From positions 1 through 64,000 of the forward strand of contig JAGPCY010000042.1 of the NCBI GenBank assembly GCA_018057825.1: a stretch of DNA of 64,000 bases. Reading direction: 5' to 3'. Shown here piece by piece: positions 7,864 through 15,656 of the stretch. Source of the DNA: Kofleriaceae bacterium. Lineage in GTDB: Bacteria; Myxococcota_A; Polyangia; Haliangiales; Haliangiaceae. The notes below the pieces were generated by a model. The model searched no databases. It had not been told where the DNA came from and saw only the letters and a program-made list of their open reading frames with translations. The position numbers were made by a program, and so were the translations under genes. Position 1 is the stretch's first letter, and every line of letters begins with the position of its first letter.

Positions 7864-8937
7864 ATGACCGTCGAGCCGCCCGCGATCGCCCGCCGCAAGG
7901 CCGACCATCTCGAGGTCGCGGCCTCGGGCGCCGCCGACTTCGCCCAGACCACGCTCCTCGAGCACGTCCACCTGGTCCACCAGGCCCTGCCCGAGCTGGC
8001 GATGGAGGAGCTCGACCTGGCGACCGCGCTGTGCGGTCGCACGCTGCGCGCGCCGGTGATGATCACCGGCATGACCGGCGGGGTCGGCGAGGCGGCGGCG
8101 ATCAACCGCGACCTGGCGGTGGCGGCGGCCGGCGCGGGCATCGCGATGGGCGTGGGCTCGCAGCGCGCGATGGCCGAGCACCCCGAGCTGACCGCGACCT
8201 TCCGGGTCAAGGACGCGGCCCCCGACCTGATGTTGATCGGCAACCTCGGCGTGGTCCAGGCCGGGGCGATGGGGGTCGCGCGCTGCGCCGAGCTGGTGAA
8301 GCAGATCGAGGCCGACGCACTGGCGATCCACCTGAACCCCGGCCAGGAGCTGATCCAGGTCGACGGTGATCGCGACTTCCGCGGCGCGGTCGACACGATC
8401 GCCCGCGTGGTCGACGGCGTCGGGGTGCCGGTGGTGGTCAAGGAGACCGGCTGTGGGCTGTCGGCCCAGGCCGCGGCGCGGCTGCGGGCGGTCGGCGTCA
8501 CCACCGTCGACGTCGCCGGCGCCGGCGGCACGAGCTGGATCGCGGTCGAGGCCCGGCGGGCGCCGGAGGGCAGCCCGGCCCGCGCCCTGGGCAGCGAGCT
8601 GGCCGACTGGGGCCTGCCGACGGCGGTGGCGACCGCGGCCTGCGCTAGCCACGGCCTGACGGTGATCGCGTCGGGCGGGATGCGGACCGGGCTCGACGTG
8701 GCCCGGGCGCTAGCGCTGGGCGCCGCGATCGGCGGCCTCGCGGCCCCGGCCTTGCGCGCGCAGCGGGCCGGCGGCGCCGAGGCGGTGGCCGCGTACCTGG
8801 CCGAGGTGATCGCGGCGATCCGCGCGGTCATGCTCCTGACCGGCGTGCGGCGGCCGACGGAGCTGGCGCGCGCGCCGCGCCACCTGGGGGCGCCGCTGCG
8901 GGCCTGGCTCGACGATCTCGGCGTGGCGCGGCCGTGA
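7864..8937 (+). CDS. fni: Type 2 isopentenyl-diphosphate delta-isomerase
   Basis: This FMN- and NAD(P)H-dependent enzyme interconverts IPP and DMAPP, the last common step of isoprenoid supply. The 357-aa length is typical. Family signatures run in order: Arg-Lys-Ala-Asp-His-Leu near residue 12 (substrate binding), the stretch PVMITGMTGG near 60-70, GIAMGVGSQRAM near 95-105, HLNPGQELIQ with the catalytic Gln region near 160, VVVKETGCGLS near 190, DVAGAGGTSW near 215 and ASGGMRTGLDVA near 270 for FMN phosphate binding. It is the first gene of the coupled mevalonate block and overlaps the next gene by four bases (GTGA). Identification is secure from multiple motifs. Confidence 0.95.
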   Translation: MTVEPPAIARRKADHLEVAASGAADFAQTTLLEHVHLVHQALPELAMEELDLATALCGRTLRAPVMITGMTGGVGEAAAINRDLAVAAAGAGIAMGVGSQRAMAEHPELTATFRVKDAAPDLMLIGNLGVVQAGAMGVARCAELVKQIEADALAIHLNPGQELIQVDGDRDFRGAVDTIARVVDGVGVPVVVKETGCGLSAQAAARLRAVGVTTVDVAGAGGTSWIAVEARRAPEGSPARALGSELADWGLPTAVATAACASHGLTVIASGGMRTGLDVARALALGAAIGGLAAPALRAQRAGGAEAVAAYLAEVIAAIRAVMLLTGVRRPTELARAPRHLGAPLRAWLDDLGVARP

Positions 8938-9866
8938 CGGAGCGGCCCGGGACCGCCGTCGGTCGCGGCGGCGGCAAGGTCATCGTCGCCGGCGAACACG
9001 CCGTCGTGTTCGGTCACGCCGCGGTCGCCGGCGCCCTCGATCGCGGGGTGCAGGCCTGTGCGGCGCGCCGGCCGGGGCCGCTGACCCTGGCGGTCGACGG
9101 CAGCTTCGCGGTCGCGGTGACCGCCGGCGACGATCATCCGGTCGCGGTCGCGCTGACCACGATCGCCGACGCGCTCGGGGTGACCGACGGGGTCGCGGTG
9201 ACCGCGACCGCCACGGTGCCGGCCGGCGCCGGGCTGGGCTCGTCGGCGGCGCTGACGGTGGCGATCGCGCGGGCGCTGGGGGCGGTGGTCGGTCGGCCCC
9301 TCGATCCCGACGCCGCGGCGGCGCTGGCCAACGCCGGCGAGCGGGCGTTTCACGGCACGCCCAGCGGCCTCGACGCGGCCCTGGCGGCCCGCGGCGGCTG
9401 GGGACGGTTCGTGCGCGGCGCCGGCCTGACCGCGATCGCGGCGCCGCCGCTGCCGCTGGTGATCGGGCTGTCGGGGCAGCCGCGGTCGACGGCGGCGATG
9501 GTCGCGCGGGTGGCGGCGGCGCGGGCCGCGGCGCCAGCGGCGATCGACGCGCGCCTGACCCGGCTGGGCGCCCTGGCCGAGGCGGTCGCCGCGGCCCTGC
9601 CCGACGGCGCCGCCGGCTGGCCCGCGATCGGCCTCGCGATGATCGAGGCCCACGACGAGCTGGCCGCGCTCGGGGTCTCGACGGCGCGGCTCGACGAGCT
9701 GGTCGCGGCAGCGCGCGGCGCCGGGGCGCTGGGCGCCAAGCTCACCGGCGGTGGCGGCGGCGGCGCGATCATCGCCCTGGCCCCCGACGATCCGGCGGCG
9801 GTGCTAGCGGCGTGGGCGGCGCGCGGCGCGCCCGGCTTCGTCACCTCGGTCGGAGGTCTCCCATGA
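8934..9866 (+). CDS. mvk: Mevalonate kinase
   Basis: This cytosolic GHMP-superfamily kinase phosphorylates mevalonate with ATP to mevalonate 5-phosphate. At 310 aa it has the three GHMP motifs: GKVIVAGEHAVVFGHAA at about 15-31, the Gly/Ser-rich phosphate loop PAGAGLGSSAAL at about 96-107, and the C-terminal KLTGGGGGGAII at about 268-279. His-Gly-Thr-Pro-Ser-Gly-Leu-Asp carries the conserved catalytic Asp region. The start GTG overlaps the IPP isomerase stop (GTGA), and the end overlaps the decarboxylase start, so the block is translationally coupled. Confidence 0.93.
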   Translation: MTERPGTAVGRGGGKVIVAGEHAVVFGHAAVAGALDRGVQACAARRPGPLTLAVDGSFAVAVTAGDDHPVAVALTTIADALGVTDGVAVTATATVPAGAGLGSSAALTVAIARALGAVVGRPLDPDAAAALANAGERAFHGTPSGLDAALAARGGWGRFVRGAGLTAIAAPPLPLVIGLSGQPRSTAAMVARVAAARAAAPAAIDARLTRLGALAEAVAAALPDGAAGWPAIGLAMIEAHDELAALGVSTARLDELVAAARGAGALGAKLTGGGGGGAIIALAPDDPAAVLAAWAARGAPGFVTSVGGLP

Positions 9867-10858
9867 TCGGCACCACCATCACCGCCCACGCCTGCGCCAA
9901 CATCGCGCTGGTCAAGTACTGGGGCAAGCGCGACGCCGCCCGCAACCTGCCGGCGGCGGGCAGCCTGTCGCTGACCCTCGACGCGCTCACCACCGTGACC
10001 TCGGTGCGCTTCGATCCGGCGCTGGCCACCGACGAGATGCGCCTGGGGGACGCCGCGGCCAGCCCGGCGGTCCTGGCCCGGACCAGCGCCTGGCTCGATC
10101 ACGTGCGTGGCCTCGCCGGCATCACCGCCCGGGCGGCGATCGACACCGTCAATCACTTCCCGACCGCGTCGGGGTTGGCGTCGTCGGCCTCGGGCTTCGC
10201 CGCCCTGGCGGTGGCGGCCAGTCGCGCCGCCGGCCTCGACCTCGACGGCGCCGCGCTGTCGCGCCTGGCCCGGCTCGGCTCGGGTTCGGCGGCGCGCTCG
10301 ATCTACGGCGGCCTGGTGCGCATGCACGCCGGGACCCGGGCCGACGGCGACGACGCGATCGCGACCCCGGTGGCGGCGGCGCCGGAGTTCGTGGCCGGGC
10401 TGCGCATGGTGATCGCCGAGGTCGGCGGCGGCGCGCCCAAGACCCACGGCTCCCGCGACGCCATGGATCACTGCGCCGCGACCTCGCCGCTCTACGCGGC
10501 GTGGGTGGCCTGCGTGCCCGACGATCTGCGCGCCGCTGAGGCCGCGATCGCCGCCGGTGACCTGGCGGCGCTGGGCGCGATCACCGAGGGCAGCGCGCTG
10601 GCGATGCACGCCGCGGCGATCGCGTCGCGGCCGACGGTGCTGTACTGGCAACCGGCCACCCTGGCGGCCCTGGCCGCGGTCCGGACCGCGCGCGCCGACG
10701 GCGTGCCGGCCTGGGCGACGATGGACGCCGGGCCCCACGTCAAGGTCCTGACCGACGCCGCCCACGCCGAGCTCGTGCGCGCGCGGGTCGCCGCGGTGCC
10801 GGGGGTGACCGCGGTCGCGATCGCCGCGGCCGGGCCGGCGGCGCAGGTCGCGCCATGA
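9863..10858 (+). CDS. mvaD: Diphosphomevalonate decarboxylase
   Basis: This enzyme carries out ATP-dependent decarboxylation of mevalonate diphosphate to IPP. The 331-aa protein starts with the family signature ACANIALVKYWGKRD, then NLPAAGSLSLTL, and has the phosphate loop FPTASGLASSASGFAAL near 95-111 and the segment Gly-Ser-Gly-Ser-Ala-Ala-Arg-Ser. The later Ala-Thr-Met-Asp-Ala-Gly-Pro motif is the C-terminal GHMP element. ATG 9863 is chosen because of the four-base ATGA overlap and a GGAGG ribosome binding site about seven bases before it. Together with mevalonate kinase and phosphomevalonate kinase it covers the lower mevalonate route. Confidence 0.93.
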   Translation: MIGTTITAHACANIALVKYWGKRDAARNLPAAGSLSLTLDALTTVTSVRFDPALATDEMRLGDAAASPAVLARTSAWLDHVRGLAGITARAAIDTVNHFPTASGLASSASGFAALAVAASRAAGLDLDGAALSRLARLGSGSAARSIYGGLVRMHAGTRADGDDAIATPVAAAPEFVAGLRMVIAEVGGGAPKTHGSRDAMDHCAATSPLYAAWVACVPDDLRAAEAAIAAGDLAALGAITEGSALAMHAAAIASRPTVLYWQPATLAALAAVRTARADGVPAWATMDAGPHVKVLTDAAHAELVRARVAAVPGVTAVAIAAAGPAAQVAP

Positions 10859-11775
10859 CCTGGTTCGCGAGCGCCCCGGGCAAGGTCATGCTGGCCGGCG
10901 AGTACGCCGTGCTCGACGGCGCGCCGGCGATCGTGGTGGCGGTCGATCGCCGGGCCGAGGCCCACCTGGTCGACGCTCCACCAGCGCCGTCGGAGTTCCT
11001 GGCCGCGGCCGCGGCGGTGGTGGCGCGCGAGGTCGGCGCAGAGGCGGCGGCCGCGCTGGCCCGGGTCGCGGTCGACTCGCGCGCGCTGGCCGATCGCGGC
11101 CTGAAGCTCGGCCTGGGGTCGTCGGCGGCGGCCACGGTCGCGGCGATCGGCGCGGCGCTCCACGCGGTCGGGCGGTTCGCGCCCGAGGTCGTCGGCGCGC
11201 TAGCGGCCACGGCGCACGCCGAGGCCCAGGCCCGGCGCGGCGCCGCCGGCAGCGGGGCCGATGTCGCGGCCGCGACCTGGGGCGGCGCGATCCGCTTTCA
11301 GGGCGGTCGGGTGACGCCGGTGACCTTGCCGCCCGGGCTCGCTCTCAGCTTCGCGTGGACCGGCGCCGTGGCCGACACCGCGACCCTGGTCGCGGCGGTC
11401 ACCGCGACCCGCGGACGCCCGGCGGTCGAAGCGGCGCTGCTCGCGATCGCCGACGCCAGCGCCGCGCTGGCCGAGGCCACGACCGCCGCCGCGGCCTTGA
11501 CCGCCTTGGCCGCTGCCGGCCGCGCGACCGCGGACCTCGGGCGCGCCGCCGAGGTCGCGCTGGTGCCACCGTCGGTGACGGCGCTGACCGCCGCGCTGAC
11601 GCCCCTCGGTGCGGTCGCCAAGACCACCGGCGCCGGCGGCGGCGACGTGATCGCGATCGCAGCCCCGACGTTGGTCGCGCCGTCCGCGGTGACCGACGCG
11701 ATCATCGGCGCCGGCCTGACCCCGCTGACCCTCGCGATCGATCCGCGTGGGGTCGCGATCACACCGGCGGCGTGA
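10855..11775 (+). CDS. Phosphomevalonate kinase (GHMP family)
   Basis: The 306-aa GHMP kinase starts with SAPGKVMLAGEYAVLDGAPA, the typical first motif of phosphomevalonate kinase, then has the phosphate loop GLKLGLGSSAAATVAA at about 82-97 and the third motif AKTTGAGGGDVIAIA at about 259-273. It should convert phosphomevalonate to diphosphomevalonate with ATP, filling the step between the two preceding gene products. It overlaps mvaD by four bases. It is somewhat shorter than many bacterial homologues. Assignment rests on motifs plus position; galactokinase or homoserine kinase is ruled out by context and by the Gly-Glu-Tyr-Ala-Val-Leu signature. Confidence 0.88.
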   Translation: MTWFASAPGKVMLAGEYAVLDGAPAIVVAVDRRAEAHLVDAPPAPSEFLAAAAAVVAREVGAEAAAALARVAVDSRALADRGLKLGLGSSAAATVAAIGAALHAVGRFAPEVVGALAATAHAEAQARRGAAGSGADVAAATWGGAIRFQGGRVTPVTLPPGLALSFAWTGAVADTATLVAAVTATRGRPAVEAALLAIADASAALAEATTAAAALTALAAAGRATADLGRAAEVALVPPSVTALTAALTPLGAVAKTTGAGGGDVIAIAAPTLVAPSAVTDAIIGAGLTPLTLAIDPRGVAITPAA

Positions 11776-11789
11776 CGCTCCGAGCTGGC

Positions 11790-11795
11790 TATACT
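11790..11795 (+). promoter_or_regulatory. -10 box of the lipoprotein gene
   Basis: TATACT is followed by six bases and GTG 11802, so transcription is predicted to start exactly at the start codon. A distinct -35 was not found. Confidence 0.45.
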
Positions 11796-11801
11796 GCGGC
11801 G

Positions 11802-13232
11802 GTGCTGCGCGCCTGGTCGCTCGCGTTGACGATGGCTTCGGCCGGGTGCCTGTCGACCCCGGGCCCGGCCGCGACCCCCGACGCCACCGACGCGCCGACC
11901 TCGATCGACGGGCCGGCCTGCCCCGACGGCGACAGCGACGGCTGGACGACCTGCGGCCGCTATCCCGACTGCGCCGACGGCGACGCGGCGATCCACCCTG
12001 GGGCCTTCGAGCGGATCGACGGCAGCGATCGCGACTGTGCGGCCGGCGAGCCGACCGCCGAGGCGCCGGTGCTGCTCTATCTGAACGCCGGCGGCCTGCA
12101 CACCTTCACCACCGCGACCGCGGTCTACCAGCTCGACCTGGCGCGCGGCGGCCAGCTCGCCAGCCTGCGCCTGGGTGGCACCGAGCACCTGTACCGCGGC
12201 GCGATCCTCGAGAACTTCGCCGGCGTCCTGGCCTGGAACCCGACCAACAACGTGTCGCGCTCGGTCGCCGCGAGCGGACCGGGCGTCACCGTGGTCAACA
12301 CCGGGCGTGGGGTCGCGCTGGTCGAGGTCGGCTGGACCGCCGGGCGCCTGACCGGGACCTCGCGCTTCACGATCACCGTCGATGGCCGCCTGGTCCGCGG
12401 CGACGACTTCACGGTCACGGCGGACGTCGGCCTGACCGGCGTCACCAGCTACACGTCCCTCGACGCGACGACGCTGATCGGGATCGCGTGGGAGGAGCTC
12501 GACGGCACGGTCAGCCCGACCCAGATCGGGATGGTGTCGAGCGACGCCTCGGAGTTCGCCCTGGCCGGCAACGCCGACGACGACGGCTTTCTGTGCGCCA
12601 ACTCCTCGGCCAATGAGCTCCTGTGGACGACGGCGGTGCCGATGACCGTCGGCGGCGCCGGCCAGCCGCGGCGCGGCCTGCGCGCCACCCGCAACCGCTC
12701 CGGCACCACCGGCCCCACCGAGCAGGTCGCGCTGCAATACGACTGGGAGTTCGCGCCGATCTCGGGCGGCCGACGGATCGGCTACGCGGCGCTGTGGGCC
12801 GGGCCGACGGTCGACACCGCGTGCCTCGCAGGCGAGAGCCGGATGCGCGCCTTCCGCGCGCCGCTGACCCTGGGAGACGGCGCGGGCTACGTCGTGTCCC
12901 CGCTGGCCGACCGCGACATCGACGGCGACGGCTTCATCGAGGACGGCGGGTTCTGGTCGATCACGCCGACCGGCGGCCCGGTGCGGTTCCACTTCACCGG
13001 CGCCGGCGTCCACGAGAACTGGAAGCTCATCCACCTGCGCGGACCGGGCTTCGAGCGCGACGTCGTCGTGGTGCGCGAGGCCGGCGACCAGACCCGGACC
13101 CGCCTCATCCACGGCCAGGACTACCTGGCCGATCCCGATAGCGACGGCGGGCTGTGGCTGTCGGTGCGCGGCCTGACCGGCGCCGACTTCCTCGAGATCT
13201 GGAGCCCGGCCGCCAGCGCCGCGGCGCCGTAA
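11802..13232 (+). CDS. Lipoprotein with MopE-like metal-binding motif (476 aa)
   Basis: The N-terminus is a lipoprotein signal (hydrophobic LALTMAS then Ala-Gly-Cys at about residue 16). A Pro/Ala/Thr linker leads to a motif of the MopE type: CPDGDSDGW, a Cys/Asp segment with Asp-Gly-Asp-Ala-Ala-Ile-His-Pro-Gly-Ala, and Asp-Gly-Ser-Asp-Arg-Asp-Cys near residues 44-83. The remaining 390 residues are beta-rich with no catalytic motif that I recognise; a second Asp-x-Asp-x-Asp-Gly loop (DRDIDGDGF) occurs near 370. It is probably an outer-membrane or surface protein. It sits between the lower-mevalonate genes and HMG-CoA reductase but has its own -10 box, so a metabolic role is not implied. Confidence 0.7.
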   Translation: MLRAWSLALTMASAGCLSTPGPAATPDATDAPTSIDGPACPDGDSDGWTTCGRYPDCADGDAAIHPGAFERIDGSDRDCAAGEPTAEAPVLLYLNAGGLHTFTTATAVYQLDLARGGQLASLRLGGTEHLYRGAILENFAGVLAWNPTNNVSRSVAASGPGVTVVNTGRGVALVEVGWTAGRLTGTSRFTITVDGRLVRGDDFTVTADVGLTGVTSYTSLDATTLIGIAWEELDGTVSPTQIGMVSSDASEFALAGNADDDGFLCANSSANELLWTTAVPMTVGGAGQPRRGLRATRNRSGTTGPTEQVALQYDWEFAPISGGRRIGYAALWAGPTVDTACLAGESRMRAFRAPLTLGDGAGYVVSPLADRDIDGDGFIEDGGFWSITPTGGPVRFHFTGAGVHENWKLIHLRGPGFERDVVVVREAGDQTRTRLIHGQDYLADPDSDGGLWLSVRGLTGADFLEIWSPAASAAAP

Positions 13233-13294
13233 CTTCGCGGCCCGGCCGACGTCCAAGCCGGCATGGCAGTTGACGCGCTCGAGCCGGGCCGGGG

Positions 13295-13323
13295 TGGACT
13301 TCGCGTGCCGCCGTGCGTAGTGT
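13295..13323 (+). promoter_or_regulatory. Promoter of HMG-CoA reductase gene
   Basis: TGGACT (13295-13300), a 17-base spacer and TAGTGT (13318-13323) are followed by eight bases and GTG 13332. The predicted transcript begins one base before the start codon. Confidence 0.45.
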
Positions 13324-13331
13324 CCCCGCGC

Positions 13332-14594
13332 GTGACGTCCCGCCTGCCCGGCTTCCACGCCAAGTCCGTCGAGGAGCGCCGCCGCTACCTGGCCGAGCTG
13401 GGGGTCGAGCTGGCCGCGCTCGACGACGGCCTGAGCCTGGCCGACGCCGCCGGGATGATCGAGAACGTGGTCGGCCGCTACGCCCTGCCGCTGGCGATCG
13501 CCACCAACTTCACCGTCGACGGCGTCGACGCCCTGGTGCCGATGGCGGTCGAGGAGCCGTCGATCGTGGCCGCCGCCTCGAACGCCGCGCGCATGGTGCG
13601 GGCCGGCGGCGGCTTCACCACCCGGGTCGCGCCGGCCATCGTCACCGGCCAGGTCCAGCTCGTCGAGATCGCCGATGTCGAGGCGGCCGAGGAGGCGCTC
13701 CTGGCCGCGGCGCCGGCGCTCCTGGCCCGGGCCCGGGCCTTGACCCCACGCCTGGTCGCCCGCGGCGGCGGTCCGGTCGCGGTCACGCCGCGGGTCCTGG
13801 CCAGCCATGGCCCCGACGGCGGCGTGGTGGTCGTCCACCTCGACGTCGACTGCTGCGACGCGATGGGCGCCAACATGGTGAACACGCTGTGCGAGCTGAT
13901 GGCGCCCGAGCTGGCGGCCCTGGCGCACGGCAAGGTCGGGCTGCGCATCCTCACCAACCTGACAGACCAGCGCACGGTGGCGGTCACCTGTCGCGTGCCC
14001 TTCGAGGCCCTGGGCGACGCCCGCACCGACGGCGCCACCGTGGCCGCCGGGATCGCCGCGGCCTCGCGGTTCGCCGAGGCCGATCGCTACCGCGCCGCGA
14101 CCCACAACAAGGGCGTGATGAACGGCCTCGACGCGGTGCTGGTCGCGACCGGCCAGGACTGGCGGGCGGTCGAGGCCGGCGCCCACGCCTGGGCGGCGCG
14201 CGACGGCTACGCGCCTCTGGCGACCTGGCGGATCGACGACGCGCACCTGCGCGGCGCCCTCGAGCTGCCGCTCGCGGTCGGCGTGGTCGGCGGCGCGCTC
14301 CACGTCCATCGCGGCGCGCGGGCGGCCCTGGCCCTGGCCGGGGTCACGACCGCGGCCCGCCTCGCGGCGCTGGCCGCCGCCGCCGGCCTGGCCTGCAACC
14401 TCGCCGCGCTGCGCGCCCTCGCGACCGACGGGATCCAACGCGGCCACATGGCGCTCCACGCCCGCGCGGTCGCTCGCGCCGCCGGGGCGGCCGGCGATCA
14501 GCTCGACGCCGTCGCCGCCGAGCTGGTCGCCGCGGGCGACATCCGCCCCGAGGCCGCGGCGGCGATCCTGCGCCAGCTCGTCGACGCCAGTTGA
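13332..14594 (+). CDS. mvaA: Hydroxymethylglutaryl-CoA reductase, class II
   Basis: This enzyme reduces HMG-CoA to mevalonate (or the reverse in degradative organisms). The 420-aa protein is typical of class II (bacterial) HMG-CoA reductases: ENVVGRYALP at 44-53, the catalytic Glu in Glu-Glu-Pro-Ser at 74-77, the Asp-containing dinucleotide motif DCCDAMGANMVN at 173-184, THNKGVMNG at 257-265 with the catalytic Lys, and the C-terminal Gly-His-Met-Ala-Leu-His at 371-376 with the catalytic His. GTG 13332 is preferred because the usual family start (Ser-Arg-Leu-Pro-Gly-Phe) follows directly and the promoter fits. With the upstream block it covers the pathway from HMG-CoA to IPP/DMAPP. HMG-CoA synthase is absent here. 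Confidence 0.93.
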   Translation: MTSRLPGFHAKSVEERRRYLAELGVELAALDDGLSLADAAGMIENVVGRYALPLAIATNFTVDGVDALVPMAVEEPSIVAAASNAARMVRAGGGFTTRVAPAIVTGQVQLVEIADVEAAEEALLAAAPALLARARALTPRLVARGGGPVAVTPRVLASHGPDGGVVVVHLDVDCCDAMGANMVNTLCELMAPELAALAHGKVGLRILTNLTDQRTVAVTCRVPFEALGDARTDGATVAAGIAAASRFAEADRYRAATHNKGVMNGLDAVLVATGQDWRAVEAGAHAWAARDGYAPLATWRIDDAHLRGALELPLAVGVVGGALHVHRGARAALALAGVTTAARLAALAAAAGLACNLAALRALATDGIQRGHMALHARAVARAAGAAGDQLDAVAAELVAAGDIRPEAAAAILRQLVDAS

Positions 14595-14659
14595 CCGACG
14601 TGGTCCGACGCGGCTCGCCTCGGTTGTCCGCGAAACCACCCCGGACCTGCTCCGCAACC

Positions 14660-14668
14660 TGCTAGCCT
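14660..14668 (+). promoter_or_regulatory. Extended -10 promoter of the squalene-synthase-like gene
   Basis: TGC-TAGCCT ends eight bases before GTG 14677. No Shine-Dalgarno sequence is present. Confidence 0.4.
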
Positions 14669-14676
14669 CTCGTCCT

Positions 14677-15639
14677 GTGATCCATCGCATCGGCGATCGC
14701 CGCGCCACCGCCCACGCCGTCCCGTTGCCGCCGCAGCTCGAGCTCGAGGCCTGCTATCGGTACTGCGAGGCGCTGTGCCGCGCCCACCACCACAACTTCC
14801 CGGTGGCGTCGATCTTCGCGCGCTCGAACCTCCGCCAGCACATCTTCGCGATCTTCGCCTTCGCCCGCGTCGCTGACGACTTCGCCGACGAGCCAGCCTA
14901 CGAGGGGCGGCGGGCCCGCGAGCTCGATCGCTGGGAGGAGCTGCTCCACCAGACCTACTTCGGTCGACCGCCGGAGCACCCGGTGTTCGTGGCCCTGGCC
15001 GCGACGATCAAGGCCCTGGCCCTGCCGATCACCGAGTTCACCCAGCTCCTGTCCGGGTTCCGGACCGATCTCGAGACCCGGCGCTACTCGACGTGGAACG
15101 ATCTGCGGTCGTACACCCGCGGCGCAGCCGAGCCGGTCGGCCACCTGCTCCTCTACATCGGCGGCTACCGCGCGCCCGAGCTCCACGCCTACGCCGACGA
15201 CCTGGCCACCGGGCTGGCCTTCGCCCGCCTGATCCAGGACATGCCGGCCGATCTGGCGCGCGGCCGGATCTACGTCCCGCTCGAGGACCTCCGGCACTTC
15301 GGCGTGACCGAGGCCGACGTCGAGGCCCGGCGCGCGACCCCGGCGGTCGGCGCGCTCTGCCGCTACGAGGTCGCGCGGACCCGGGCGCTCCTCGAGCGGG
15401 CCCGGCCCCTCGTCGACATGGTCGGGGCCGATCTCGCGGTCGAGCTGGCGCTCATGTGGCACGGCGGCGCGCGCATCCTCGACAAGATCGCCGACATCGG
15501 ACCGCGGCTGTTCTCCGAGCGGCCGCGCCTGCGCTCGGCCGACAAGGCGCTGGTGGTGTCGCGGGCCCTGGCCTGGCGCGGCGAGACCCTGGGGCCGCGG
15601 GCGATCGCCCTGGTCCGCCGGTCGTTTGCCGGCGGCTGA
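14677..15639 (+). CDS. hpnC: Squalene/phytoene synthase family, HpnC-like
   Basis: This is a trans-isoprenyl head-to-head synthase of 320 aa. The opening segment Tyr-Cys-Glu-Ala-Leu-Cys-Arg followed by His-His-His-Asn-Phe-Pro-Val-Ala is characteristic of HpnC, which works with HpnD and HpnE to make squalene for hopanoids or sterols. The first Asp-rich motif is Arg-Val-Ala-Asp-Asp-Phe-Ala-Asp-Glu (about 65-73). The second is FARLIQDMPADLARGRIYVP (about 185-204), where the usual Asp pair is Gln-Asp with a downstream Asp. HpnD and HpnE are not in the window. The position just after HMG-CoA reductase makes a triterpenoid role likely, but a phytoene synthase role is not excluded. Confidence 0.82.
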   Translation: MIHRIGDRRATAHAVPLPPQLELEACYRYCEALCRAHHHNFPVASIFARSNLRQHIFAIFAFARVADDFADEPAYEGRRARELDRWEELLHQTYFGRPPEHPVFVALAATIKALALPITEFTQLLSGFRTDLETRRYSTWNDLRSYTRGAAEPVGHLLLYIGGYRAPELHAYADDLATGLAFARLIQDMPADLARGRIYVPLEDLRHFGVTEADVEARRATPAVGALCRYEVARTRALLERARPLVDMVGADLAVELALMWHGGARILDKIADIGPRLFSERPRLRSADKALVVSRALAWRGETLGPRAIALVRRSFAGG

Positions 15640-15656
15640 CGGGGCGCTGGCGGCGA

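Noticed and set aside
14677-15639. Phytoene synthase (carotenoid) assignment
   Set aside because: The His-His-His-Asn-Phe-Pro-Val-Ala start is HpnC-like, although the wider family is shared, so I retained HpnC with moderate confidence.
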